Positions 36,093-43,689 of a DNA stretch of 64,000 nt are shown here, one piece after another. The notes under the pieces are model-generated. The model was not told the origin of the DNA and searched no databases. It worked only from the letters and a program-made list of their open reading frames with translations. Source of the DNA: Mitsuokella multacida DSM 20544 (GTDB lineage Bacteria; Bacillota; Negativicutes; Selenomonadales; Selenomonadaceae); contig NZ_GG697143.2 in NCBI RefSeq assembly GCF_000155955.1, positions 99,008 to 163,007 on the forward strand, written 5' to 3'. The translations under genes and the position numbers were made by a program. The stretch's first letter is position 1. The number at the start of each line of letters is the position of its first letter.

Positions 36093-36917
36093 ATGTATAA
36101 GATGATTGCCCTCGATCTCGATGGCACGCTCAACAACGATGAGAAGAAGATCACGGAGAAGACGAGAGAGGCACTGCTCTCGGTCCAGCAGCACGGTGTG
36201 ACGGTCGTGCTAGCCTCCGGCCGTCAGGCGCCGGGGCTCGCGCGCGAGGCGCAGGCCCTCGACCTCAAGGACTACCACGGCCTGCTGCTCTCGTATAACG
36301 GCGGCCGCATCCAGGATGCGACGACGGGGGAGGTCCTCTTCGACCAGGCTATTGATCGCGCGACGGCGCTGCGCTTCCTGCGCCATCTCGAGGCGTATCC
36401 GGAGCTCTCGCCAATCGTCGACGACGGCGAGTCCATCTTCACGACGGACGCGCGCCGCCACAAGGTGCAGGATGAGAGCCGCAACAACAACCTCAAGGTT
36501 GAGATCGTTGCGAACATCGCCGACGCTGTCGAGGCTCGCGGCTTCGCGCCCGTCAAGATCCTGACGGCCGCGCCGAACGAGATCCTCGTGCCGCGCCTTG
36601 AAGACATCCGCCGCGGCTTCGAGGATGAGCTCTCCTTCGTCCAGTCGGCCCCGTGGTTCTACGAGGCGACGGTCAAGGGGGTCAGCAAGTCGACCTCGCT
36701 CGCGATTGTCTGCGAGCGCTTCGGCATCGCGCGCGCAGAGGTCATGGCCTTTGGCGATGCGCAGAATGACATGAGCATGCTCGACTTCGCCGGCCACGGC
36801 GTCGCGATGGGCAATGCCTGCCCTGAGCTAAAGGAGATGGCCGACGAGATCACGCTCTCGAACAACGAGGACGGCATCGCCGCCTCGCTGACGCGCCACT
36901 TCGACTTCCTGAATTGA
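36093..36917 (+). CDS. Cof-type HAD hydrolase (sugar-phosphate phosphatase-like)
   Basis: A 274-residue HAD superfamily subclass IIB (Cof/YidA) phosphatase. Motif I is ALDLDGTLNNDEK (nucleophile Asp and acid/base Asp), motif II is in VVLASGRQ, motif III the lysine of VSKSTSLA, and motif IV is FGDAQNDMSML. Length fits YidA-type enzymes (~270), which dephosphorylate sugar phosphates, flavins or pyridoxal phosphate. An AAAGGA site lies upstream of the ATG. It is monocistronic with its own terminator. The physiological substrate is unknown. Confidence 0.9.
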   Translation: MYKMIALDLDGTLNNDEKKITEKTREALLSVQQHGVTVVLASGRQAPGLAREAQALDLKDYHGLLLSYNGGRIQDATTGEVLFDQAIDRATALRFLRHLEAYPELSPIVDDGESIFTTDARRHKVQDESRNNNLKVEIVANIADAVEARGFAPVKILTAAPNEILVPRLEDIRRGFEDELSFVQSAPWFYEATVKGVSKSTSLAIVCERFGIARAEVMAFGDAQNDMSMLDFAGHGVAMGNACPELKEMADEITLSNNEDGIAASLTRHFDFLN

Positions 36918-36929
36918 TGAAATATGGAG

Positions 36930-36957
36930 GAGCTTCCCTTTGGGAGGCTCTTTTTTT
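36930..36957 (+). terminator. Terminator of the HAD hydrolase gene
   Basis: GAGCTTCCC (36930-36938) pairs with GGGAGGCTC (36942-36950), followed by TTTTTTT. Confidence 0.88.
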
Positions 36958-37009
36958 ATGAAAAAAAGGCGGATTCATAGATGAAACTTATAGAAGAACG
37001 CTATTGCTA

Positions 37010-37078
37010 TTGACTTTTTCGTGTTCAGGCCATACAATGAAATCATCAATCCCGAGTATTTTTGTAAGGATTACAAAT
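37010..37078 (+). promoter_or_regulatory. suf operon promoter with a perfect 17-bp dyad
   Basis: TTGACT (37010-37015), 17-bp spacer, TACAAT (37033-37038). About 15-30 bp after the predicted start lies the perfect inverted repeat TTTGTAAGGATTACAAA (37061-37077). Its position and its 7-1-7-like layout suggest a Fur/PerR- or Rrf2-type operator sensing iron, peroxide or Fe-S status. Confidence 0.75.
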
Positions 37079-37117
37079 CCGAGCGCATATCTTAAGTCTT
37101 AAAGGAGAGTTTTATAT

Positions 37118-37873
37118 ATGGCTGAGAATCTTTTGGAAATCAAGGATCTCCACGCTGGTGTCGAAGGCAAGGAAATCCTCAAGGGCCTGAGTCTGTCGGT
37201 AGACAAGGGCGAAGTACACGTCATTCTCGGACCGAATGGCTCTGGCAAATCGACGCTGATGAACATCATCATGGGCCATCCGAAGTACGAGGTCACGTCC
37301 GGCACGGTGTCGTTCGAGGGTGAGGACATCACGGAGCTCAAGACGTTCGAGCGCGCGCGCAAGGGCCTGTTCCTCTCGTTCCAGACGCCGGAGGAGATCC
37401 CGGGCATCACGGTCGAGAACATGATCCGCACGGCAAAGCAGGCCGTCTCTGGTGAGCGCGTCAAGATCGTGCCGTTCCGCCGCCAGCTCAAGGCGACGAT
37501 GGAAGAGCTCAAGATGAAGCCGGAGTACGCAGAGCGCTACATGAATGTCGGCTTCTCGGGCGGTGAGAAGAAGCGCAATGAGATCCTGCAGCTCCTCATG
37601 CTCAACCCGAAGCTCGCGCTGCTCGATGAGACGGACTCGGGCCTCGATGTCGACGCCGTGCAGATCGTCTCGGAAGGCGTCGCGAAGTTCCACAATGAGG
37701 ACAACAGCTGCCTGATCATCACGCACAACACGCGCATCCTCGAGAAGCTCAAGGTTGACAAGGTCCACGTCCTCATCAACGGTGAGATTGTCGAAGAGGG
37801 CGGCCCGGAGCTCATCGATGACATCAACCGCCGCGGCTTCACGCACATCCTCGACGCCAAGGCAGAAAAGTGA
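37118..37873 (+). CDS. sufC: Fe-S cluster assembly ATPase SufC
   Basis: A 251-residue ABC-type ATPase that works as the cytosolic SufBCD scaffold motor rather than as a transporter. Walker A is GPNGSGKSTLMN, the signature is the SufC-type FSGGEKKRNEILQ, Walker B is LALLDETDSGLDVDA, and the switch His is in LIITHNTRIL. The AAAGGAGAG ribosome site and a promoter with a dyad lie upstream. It begins the sufCBDSU operon; sufB starts 8 bp after its stop. Confidence 0.97.
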   Translation: MAENLLEIKDLHAGVEGKEILKGLSLSVDKGEVHVILGPNGSGKSTLMNIIMGHPKYEVTSGTVSFEGEDITELKTFERARKGLFLSFQTPEEIPGITVENMIRTAKQAVSGERVKIVPFRRQLKATMEELKMKPEYAERYMNVGFSGGEKKRNEILQLLMLNPKLALLDETDSGLDVDAVQIVSEGVAKFHNEDNSCLIITHNTRILEKLKVDKVHVLINGEIVEEGGPELIDDINRRGFTHILDAKAEK

Positions 37874-37881
37874 GGCGCGCC

Positions 37882-39309
37882 ATGGCTGAAGAAAAATTCA
37901 CACCGAAAAAGAAGACGTACGTCGAGGATATCGAGCGTACGCTCTACGATATCAAGGACGCCGACCACTCGGTCTACAAGACGCAGAGCGGCCTGACGGA
38001 GGAGATCATCCGCGACATCTCGAAGCGCAAGCACGACCCGCAGTGGATGCTCGACTTCCGCCTCAAGTCCCTTGAGGTCTACAACTCGCTGGCGCTGCCG
38101 ACCTGGGGCCCGGACATCTCGGAGCTCAACATGGATGACATCGTCACCTACGTCCAGCCTGATGCCAAGATGACGGGTAACTGGCAGGAAGTGCCGACGG
38201 ACATCAAGAACACGTTCGACCGCCTCGGCATCCCGGAGGCCGAGCAGAAGCAGAGCCTCGCCGGTGTCGGCGCGCAGTACGACTCGGAAGTCGTCTACCA
38301 CAGCATCCAGGAAGACCTCGTCAAGCAGGGCGTCATCTACACGGACATGGAGACGGCTATCCGCGAGCACGAGGACGTCGTCAAGGAGTACTTCATGACG
38401 CTCGTGCCGCCGAAGGACCACAAGTTCGCGGCGCTGCACGGCGCTGTCTGGTCCGGCGGCTCCTTCGTCTACGTGCCGGAAGGCGTCCACGTCGAGATCC
38501 CACTGCAGTCGTACTTCCGCCTCAACGCGGCAGGTGCCGGCCAGTTCGAGCACACGCTGATCATCGTCGAGAAGAACGCGAGCCTGCACTTCATCGAGGG
38601 CTGCTCCGCGCCGAAGTACAACGTCACGAACCTCCACGCGGGCTGCGTCGAGCTCTTCGTCAAGGAGGGCGCACGCCTGCGCTACTCGACCATCGAGAAC
38701 TGGTCGCGCAACATGATGAACCTCAACACGAAGCGCGCGCTCGTCGAGAAAGACGGCATCATCGAGTGGGTCTCGGGTTCCTTTGGCTCGCACGTCTCGT
38801 GCCTCTATCCATGCAGCATCCTGCACGGCGAGAATGCGCGCTGCGAGTTCACGGGCGTCACGTTCGCCTCGAAGGGCCAGAACCTCGATACGGGTGCCAG
38901 CGTCATCCACGCGGCTCCGCATACGTCGGCCAACATCAACACGCGCACCATCTCGAAGGCGGGCGGCAAGGCGACGTACCGCAGTGCCGTCAAGGTCACG
39001 CGTCGCGCTCCGTTTGCCAAGTGCTCGGTCAACTGCGAGTCGCTGATGCTCGACAACGAGTCGCGCAGCGATACGCTGCCGGTCATGGACATCGAGGGCG
39101 ACGAGGCGGACATCGGGCATGAGGCCAAGATTGGCCGCATCAGCGATGAGGCCATCTTCTACCTGACCTCTCGCGGCATCGATGAGGATGAGGCACGTGC
39201 GATGATCGTGCGCGGCTTCGTCGAGCCGATTGCCAAGGAACTGCCGCTCGAGTACGCAGTCGAGATGAATAACCTGGTCAACATTGAATTAGAAGGGACG
39301 ATGGGCTGA
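37882..39309 (+). CDS. sufB: Fe-S cluster assembly scaffold protein SufB
   Basis: A 475-residue SufB with the conserved core (SGGSFVYVPEGVHVEIPLQS, FIEGCSAPKYNVTNLHAGCV, the C-terminal SRGIDEDEARAMIVRGFVEP). The CSAP cysteine and later cysteines are candidates for the nascent Fe-S cluster. The frame opens at 37870, but the ATG at 37882 is taken as the start. It overlaps nothing and sits between sufC and sufD, so the order is CBD rather than the B. subtilis order in which sufB is last. Confidence 0.97.
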   Translation: MAEEKFTPKKKTYVEDIERTLYDIKDADHSVYKTQSGLTEEIIRDISKRKHDPQWMLDFRLKSLEVYNSLALPTWGPDISELNMDDIVTYVQPDAKMTGNWQEVPTDIKNTFDRLGIPEAEQKQSLAGVGAQYDSEVVYHSIQEDLVKQGVIYTDMETAIREHEDVVKEYFMTLVPPKDHKFAALHGAVWSGGSFVYVPEGVHVEIPLQSYFRLNAAGAGQFEHTLIIVEKNASLHFIEGCSAPKYNVTNLHAGCVELFVKEGARLRYSTIENWSRNMMNLNTKRALVEKDGIIEWVSGSFGSHVSCLYPCSILHGENARCEFTGVTFASKGQNLDTGASVIHAAPHTSANINTRTISKAGGKATYRSAVKVTRRAPFAKCSVNCESLMLDNESRSDTLPVMDIEGDEADIGHEAKIGRISDEAIFYLTSRGIDEDEARAMIVRGFVEPIAKELPLEYAVEMNNLVNIELEGTMG

Positions 39310-39310
39310 T

Positions 39311-40147
39311 ATGGCAGAGCTTAAGACATTCTCCCGGATCCCCATGCGTACCTGGCGCTGGCTCGGCGTCAATGAGAGCAGGATCCCGGCTGATAGCGAT
39401 GAAAATGTAACAACGCAGAAAATCCTTGTCGAAGCGGGCAAGGAAGATGAAGTCGTGCTGACGCAGCGCGAGGGCGGCTCGTACGAGCTGCAGGTGCATC
39501 TCGAGGAGGGCGCAAAGCTCCACCTCGTCACGGCACAGCTCGTGCCAGACGACGCGCTCTACACCTGCCGCGTCAAGGTCTATGTCGGCAAGGGCGCAAC
39601 CTTTGCCTACACGGTCGTCGAGGCCGGCGCACACCAGACGGCGACGGAGCTCCACGTCGATCTAGCCGGCGACGACTCCAAGGCCGATATCTGGGGCCTC
39701 TACTTCGGCGATGGCGAGAGCGTCATCGACCTCAACTACATCATCCGCCAGGGCGGCCGCCGCACGGACGCCAACATGCAGGTGCGCGGCGCTCTGCTCG
39801 GCAAGAGCGAGAAGATCTTCCGCGGCACGCTTGACTTCCTCGAGGGTGCAAAGGGGTCGGTCGGCCGCGAGAACGAGGAAGTCGTCCTGCTCTCGCCGGA
39901 TGTCCGCAACCGCAGCGTGCCGATCATGCTCTCGCATGAGGACGATGTGGACGGCCACCATGCCGTTTCCGTCGGCAAGATGGACGAAGATAAACTCTTC
40001 TACCTCATGAGCCGCGGCCTCGACCTTGCGGAGGCACAGCGCCTCGTCGTCGAGGCGTCGTTCAATCCGGTGCTCGACCGCATCCCGGATGACGCGCTCA
40101 AAGAGGAGATCGATACGTATTTGCAGAGGAGACTTTCGAATGGCTGA
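39311..40147 (+). CDS. sufD: Fe-S cluster assembly protein SufD (short form)
   Basis: A 278-residue SufD-like partner of SufB in the SufBC2D scaffold. It keeps the parallel beta-helix core and the C-terminal signature DEDKLFYLMSRGLDLAEAQR, parallel to that of SufB. It is shorter than the ~420-residue B. subtilis/E. coli SufD because the N-terminal helical domain is largely missing. The ATG follows the sufB stop by one base, and its end overlaps the sufS start by 8 bp, so translation is coupled. Confidence 0.92.
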   Translation: MAELKTFSRIPMRTWRWLGVNESRIPADSDENVTTQKILVEAGKEDEVVLTQREGGSYELQVHLEEGAKLHLVTAQLVPDDALYTCRVKVYVGKGATFAYTVVEAGAHQTATELHVDLAGDDSKADIWGLYFGDGESVIDLNYIIRQGGRRTDANMQVRGALLGKSEKIFRGTLDFLEGAKGSVGRENEEVVLLSPDVRNRSVPIMLSHEDDVDGHHAVSVGKMDEDKLFYLMSRGLDLAEAQRLVVEASFNPVLDRIPDDALKEEIDTYLQRRLSNG

Positions 40148-41375
40148 TGCACAGGAATTTTTGAAAGATTTCCCGCTTCTCAAGATGAAGATGAACGGGA
40201 AACAGATCGCTTATCTCGATAACGGCGCGACGACGCAGAAGCCGGAGCAGATCATCCAGGCCATCTGCGGCTACTACGGCGGCTGCAACGCCAATCCGCA
40301 CCGCGGCGCCTATGCGCTCTCGGTCAAGGCGACGGAGATCTATGAGAACGCGCGCGTGCGCACGGCGAAGTTCATCAACGCGGCCCGTCCTGAGGAGATC
40401 ATCTTCACGAAGAACGCGACGGAGGCGCTGAACCTCGTTGCCTACAGCTATGGCCTCAGCAACGTCAAGGCTGGCGATGAGATCGTCATCACCATCACGG
40501 AGCACCACAGCAACCTCGTGCCGTGGCAGTTTGTCGCCAAGACGACGGGCGCGACGCTCAAGTACATCTACCTCGAGAAGGACGGCAACCTCTCGGAGGA
40601 GGACATCGAGACGAAGATCACGGAGAAGACGAAGATCGTCGCCGTGACGCAGGTCTCGAACGTCCTGGGCCTCAAGAACGACGTCAAGAAGATCGTCAAG
40701 AAGGCGCACAGCGTCGGCGCTGTCGCCGTCGTCGACGGCTCGCAGAGCGTCGCGCACATGAAGGTCGACGTCCGCGACATCGACTGCGACTTCTTTGCCT
40801 TCTCCGGCCACAAGATGCTCTCGCCGATGGGTATCGGCGTGCTCTATGGCAAGTACGATATCCTCGATGCGATGCCCCCGTTCCTGCGCGGCGGCGACAT
40901 GATTGAGTACGTCGAGGAGCAGGACACGACGTACGCAGAGCTGCCGGCCAAGTTCGAGGCCGGCACGCAGAATGTCGGCGGCGCAGCCGGCCTGACGGCG
41001 GCCATCGACTACCTCGAGACGATCACCTTCGACCGCATCGAGGCCATCGAGAAGGACCTCGTCGACTATGCGCTGCCGCAGCTGCGCGAGCTGCCGTACA
41101 TCGAGCTCTACGGCTGCGATACGACCCGCGACAACAAGACGGGCATCATCGCCTTCAACGTCAAGGACGTCCATCCGCACGATGTGGCGAGCATCCTCGA
41201 CAGCTACGGCGTCGCGATCCGCGCTGGCCATCACTGCGCCCAGCCGCTGCACCGCTACCTCGGCCAGAACGCAAGCTGCCGCGCAAGCTTCTATCTCTAC
41301 AACACGCGCGAGGACATCGACCGCTGGATCGATGCGCTCAAGAAGGTAAGGGGGGTCCTCGGCTATGGCGCTTGA
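40140..41375 (+). CDS. sufS: Cysteine desulfurase SufS
   Basis: A 411-residue class-V aminotransferase-fold, PLP-dependent enzyme that takes sulfur from cysteine. Landmarks are YLDNGATTQKP at the N-terminus, TEHHSNLVPW with the PLP-stacking histidine, the PLP lysine Lys225 in FSGHKML, and the catalytic Cys366 in RAGHHCAQP, typical of group II (SufS/CsdA) desulfurases. The start overlaps the sufD end; the longer upstream frame is a shadow of sufD. It hands persulfide to SufU, encoded next. Confidence 0.96.
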   Translation: MADAQEFLKDFPLLKMKMNGKQIAYLDNGATTQKPEQIIQAICGYYGGCNANPHRGAYALSVKATEIYENARVRTAKFINAARPEEIIFTKNATEALNLVAYSYGLSNVKAGDEIVITITEHHSNLVPWQFVAKTTGATLKYIYLEKDGNLSEEDIETKITEKTKIVAVTQVSNVLGLKNDVKKIVKKAHSVGAVAVVDGSQSVAHMKVDVRDIDCDFFAFSGHKMLSPMGIGVLYGKYDILDAMPPFLRGGDMIEYVEEQDTTYAELPAKFEAGTQNVGGAAGLTAAIDYLETITFDRIEAIEKDLVDYALPQLRELPYIELYGCDTTRDNKTGIIAFNVKDVHPHDVASILDSYGVAIRAGHHCAQPLHRYLGQNASCRASFYLYNTREDIDRWIDALKKVRGVLGYGA

Positions 41376-41811
41376 AGACATCTACACGGAGCTCATCGGC
41401 GAGCACAGCCGCAATCCGGAGAACAAGCATCATCTTGCTCATGCGACGTGCGCGCTCAAGGGCCACAACCCGAGCTGCGGCGATGAGATCACGCTGGAGC
41501 TGCAGATCGAGAACGGCGTCGTCAAGGATGCGTCGTTCACGGGCGTGGGCTGCGCCATCTCGCAGGCCTCGACGGATATCATGATCGACCTGATCCGCGG
41601 CCAGAAGGTCGAGAAGGCCAGAGAGCTCGCGGAGAAGTTCATCGGCATGATCAAGCGCGAGATCACGGACGAGAGCGAGCTCGAGGAGCTCGACGAGGCA
41701 CTGGCGCTCCAGAACGTCTCGAACATGCCGGCCCGCGTCAAATGCGCGGTGCTCGCATGGCATACACTCGACAATGCGCTCGCAAAAGACGGGCAGGACG
41801 CAAAAAAATAA
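41365..41811 (+). CDS. sufU: Zinc-dependent sulfurtransferase SufU
   Basis: A 148-residue IscU/NifU-like protein of the SufU type. The three conserved cysteines are in NPSCGDEI, GVGCAISQAS and ARVKCAVLAW, and the SufU-specific insertion between the second and third (about 20 residues, LAEKFIGMIKREITDE) is present. In Firmicutes SufU carries zinc and accepts sulfur from SufS. It overlaps the sufS end by 11 bp and is the last suf gene; a large hairpin follows its stop. Confidence 0.95.
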   Translation: MALEDIYTELIGEHSRNPENKHHLAHATCALKGHNPSCGDEITLELQIENGVVKDASFTGVGCAISQASTDIMIDLIRGQKVEKARELAEKFIGMIKREITDESELEELDEALALQNVSNMPARVKCAVLAWHTLDNALAKDGQDAKK

Positions 41812-41814
41812 GAT

Positions 41815-41891
41815 TTATCCACAGAAATCTGGGGATATCCATGGTGAACCTGTGGATATCCCCTGCGTTTTGTGGATAACATGTGGATAGA
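41815..41891. repeat. 65-bp double-stem inverted repeat built from DnaA-box-like arms
   Basis: Outer arms TTATCCACA (41815-41823) and TGTGGATAA (41871-41879) are exact DnaA-box consensus in opposite orientation; inner arms GGGGATATCC (41831-41840) and GGATATCCCC (41854-41863) are also perfect, separated from the outer stem by a symmetric 7/7 internal loop. Near-consensus boxes TGTGGATAT (41851-41859) and TGTGGATAG (41882-41890) lie within or beside it. It may end the suf transcript, or act as a DnaA-binding site. Confidence 0.7.
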
Positions 41892-41924
41892 GACAGCAGC
41901 AGAGTAACAGAAAGGAAGAGTATC

Positions 41925-42428
41925 ATGGCAGTAAAAGAGATTTCCCCGTTTGATTTCAACGAGAGCGCGTTCCGCGTCATCGGCAAGGACTGGCTGCTCA
42001 TCACGGGCGAGTACGAGGGCAAGTCGAACGCGATGACGGCTTCGTGGGGCGGCCTCGGCATCATGTGGGGCAAGCCGGTAGCCTACATCTTCATCCGTCC
42101 GACGCGCTACACGAAGGAATTCGTCGACAAGGCAGAGGGCCTTTCGCTGTCGGTTTTCCCGGAGGAATACCGCAAGATGATGAACTACTTCGGCACGGTC
42201 TCGGGCCGCGATGAGGACAAGATCAAGAAGGCGGGCCTGACGGTCTGCCACGATAACGGCCGCACGTACTTCGATGAAGCGTGTGTGACGATGCTCTGCC
42301 GCAAACTCTACGCACAGCCGCTCGCTTCGGAGTTCTTCGTCGACAAGAGCTGCGACGAGAAGTGGTACAAGGACGACTATCACACGATGTACGTCGTCGA
42401 GATCGAGAAACTCCTCGTCAAGGAATGA
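41925..42428 (+). CDS. Flavin reductase family protein (FMN-binding split barrel)
   Basis: A 167-residue flavin reductase-like protein. It starts ISPFDFNESAFRVIGKDWLL and has the flavin-binding split-barrel core (SNAMTASWGGLGIMWGKPVA, then FIRPTRYTKEFVDK). AAAGGAAG precedes the ATG; the open frame from 41883 runs through the upstream hairpin and is not used. Relatives bind FMN and reduce flavins or take part in oxygen/peroxide defence. It is followed 4 bp later by a Crp/Fnr regulator, which suggests a redox-linked pair. Confidence 0.85.
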   Translation: MAVKEISPFDFNESAFRVIGKDWLLITGEYEGKSNAMTASWGGLGIMWGKPVAYIFIRPTRYTKEFVDKAEGLSLSVFPEEYRKMMNYFGTVSGRDEDKIKKAGLTVCHDNGRTYFDEACVTMLCRKLYAQPLASEFFVDKSCDEKWYKDDYHTMYVVEIEKLLVKE

Positions 42429-42432
42429 GCCG

Positions 42433-43176
42433 ATGAGCACAGTACGGAAAAAGGGTGGGGTGGCCTGCTGCAGCTGCCTGTCCGACAAAGAAGCGCCAGT
42501 GGCATCGATCCTGCGCTGCAGCAACCTGACGACGGGCATGGATGACGCGGAGATCGCGGAGCTCCTGGCATCGAGCCAGGTCCGGCGCCACGTATTCTCG
42601 GCCGGGGAGATCGTCTTTCACGATGGCGATCAGCCACATTCGCTCTACATCCTGCTGCGCGGTGAGGTCCACATCCTCAAGGACACGTTCTCGGGCCGCC
42701 GCATCTTCATCTCAGAGGTCAATGAGCCGGGCGACATGTTCGGCGAGGTTTACGAGGTGCTCAAGCGGCCCTATGACATCTACGTCGAGGCGGCGAAGGA
42801 GACGGAGCTCTTGGAGATCGGCAGCCGTTTCTTCACGATCGGCGGCCAGAGCGAGCATCTCTCGCGCAGTGCCTTGCTCGTCGAGCGCAATCTCATGCGC
42901 ATCTTCGCGCGCAAGGCGTACTTCATGCACGGCCGCATCAAAGTGCTCGCGAGCGGCAGCCTGCGCGAGAAGATCGTGCGCTTCCTGTTCCAGAATATGG
43001 ACGCAGCGGGCCACGTCGAGCTCGCTGTGAGCCGAGAGTACCTCGCGGCTTACCTTGCCGTTACGAGGCCGTCGCTCTCAAGAGAGCTCTCGGCCATGCA
43101 GAAGGACGGCCTGCTCAAGGTAGCGGGCAAGAACCTCCAGATACTCGACCTCAATCGCTTTGAGGAATACCTCTGA
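42433..43176 (+). CDS. Crp/Fnr family regulator with N-terminal cysteine cluster
   Basis: A 247-residue Crp/Fnr-type regulator. Residues ~30-150 form the cyclic-nucleotide-binding-like beta-roll (LYILLRGEVHILKDTFSGRR, GEVNEPGDMFGE-type turn), followed by a long dimer helix and a C-terminal winged HTH (AVSREYLAAYLAVTRPSLSR). All four cysteines lie in the first 29 residues (Cys12, Cys13, Cys15, Cys29), a pattern reminiscent of, but different from, the FNR Fe-S ligands; there is no fourth ligand in the beta-roll. It starts 4 bp after the flavin reductase stop. Redox or metal sensing is a reasonable inference. Confidence 0.88.
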   Translation: MSTVRKKGGVACCSCLSDKEAPVASILRCSNLTTGMDDAEIAELLASSQVRRHVFSAGEIVFHDGDQPHSLYILLRGEVHILKDTFSGRRIFISEVNEPGDMFGEVYEVLKRPYDIYVEAAKETELLEIGSRFFTIGGQSEHLSRSALLVERNLMRIFARKAYFMHGRIKVLASGSLREKIVRFLFQNMDAAGHVELAVSREYLAAYLAVTRPSLSRELSAMQKDGLLKVAGKNLQILDLNRFEEYL

Positions 43177-43200
43177 GGCAACTGAATCCATTCGACACAA

Positions 43201-43250
43201 AAAGCCAGTTCCATGCATGTGTTTTGCATGGAACTGGCTTTGTCTTTTTT
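43201..43250 (+). terminator. Terminator after the Crp/Fnr gene
   Basis: A 17-bp perfect stem (AAAGCCAGTTCCATGCA with TGCATGGAACTGGCTTT) followed by GTCTTTTTT. Confidence 0.93.
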
Positions 43251-43254
43251 GATT

Positions 43255-43340
43255 ACATCGAGCAGCGTAGCGCAGGGGGCCCGGAGGGAATGAGCGGGCA
43301 ACACTCCACACTCCACACATCGAGCAGCGTAGCGCGGGGG
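43255..43340. repeat. Short direct repeats next to the 180-bp element
   Basis: ACATCGAGCAGCGTAGCGC occurs at about 43254 and again at about 43316, 62 bp apart, each followed by a G-run. A second near-repeat, CGGAGGGAATGAGCGGGCAA (~43282) and CGGAGGGGATGAGTGGGCAA (~43544), brackets the inverted-repeat element. Confidence 0.7.
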
Positions 43341-43512
43341 CATGTATTTCGGCTTCGGCGCTGCCGCTGAATGTGACCCAATCTATAGAATGCACGGAGG
43401 ACATTTCGCCGCCTGCCGCGGCGTTCCGACATTGCTGTGCTCAGTAATGTATCCTTGGGCCACAGCCCTGCGGGCAATCGCTCCGCGCCTGCAGGCGAAA
43501 TACATGCCCCCG
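43333..43512. repeat. 180-bp intergenic element with perfect 18-bp terminal inverted repeats (copy A)
   Basis: The ends GCGGGGGCATGTATTTCG (43333-43350) and CGAAATACATGCCCCCGC (43495-43512) are exact inverted repeats. Inside are the hairpin-forming CGCCGCCTGCCGCGGCG, GCCCTGCGGGC and the palindrome CGCCTGCAGGCG, in the same order as in the tandem array at 49.9-50.5 kb. It encodes nothing convincing and lies between two gene blocks of opposite direction. Confidence 0.85.
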
Positions 43513-43689
43513 CTTGCGGGCTAGTGGAAACGAGGTTTGCGGTGCGGAGGGGATGAGTGGGCAAAAGCGGAGCGCGTTTAGCTCTTTAGGCAGGCTTCAT
43601 TGATAAGGGAAAAAATCGATTCAGCAGGACGCCTCAGCGAAGCGTTGTCCGCTTGTCCCCTCCGCTTTGCTGCTGGATGTGCGAAGGCC
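43513..43689. other. Intergenic DNA with a 10-bp inverted repeat
   Basis: GCGGAGGGGA (43543-43552) and TCCCCTCCGC (43656-43665) are perfect inverted arms 103 bp apart. Nothing coding is supported; the 3' end of the ABC ATPase gene follows at 43690 and no T-run terminator was identified for it. Confidence 0.5.

Noticed and set aside
41815..41891. Chromosomal replication origin
   Set aside because: There are DnaA boxes, but no AT-rich unwinding region, no dnaA/dnaN/rpmH genes, and the boxes are arms of a hairpin.
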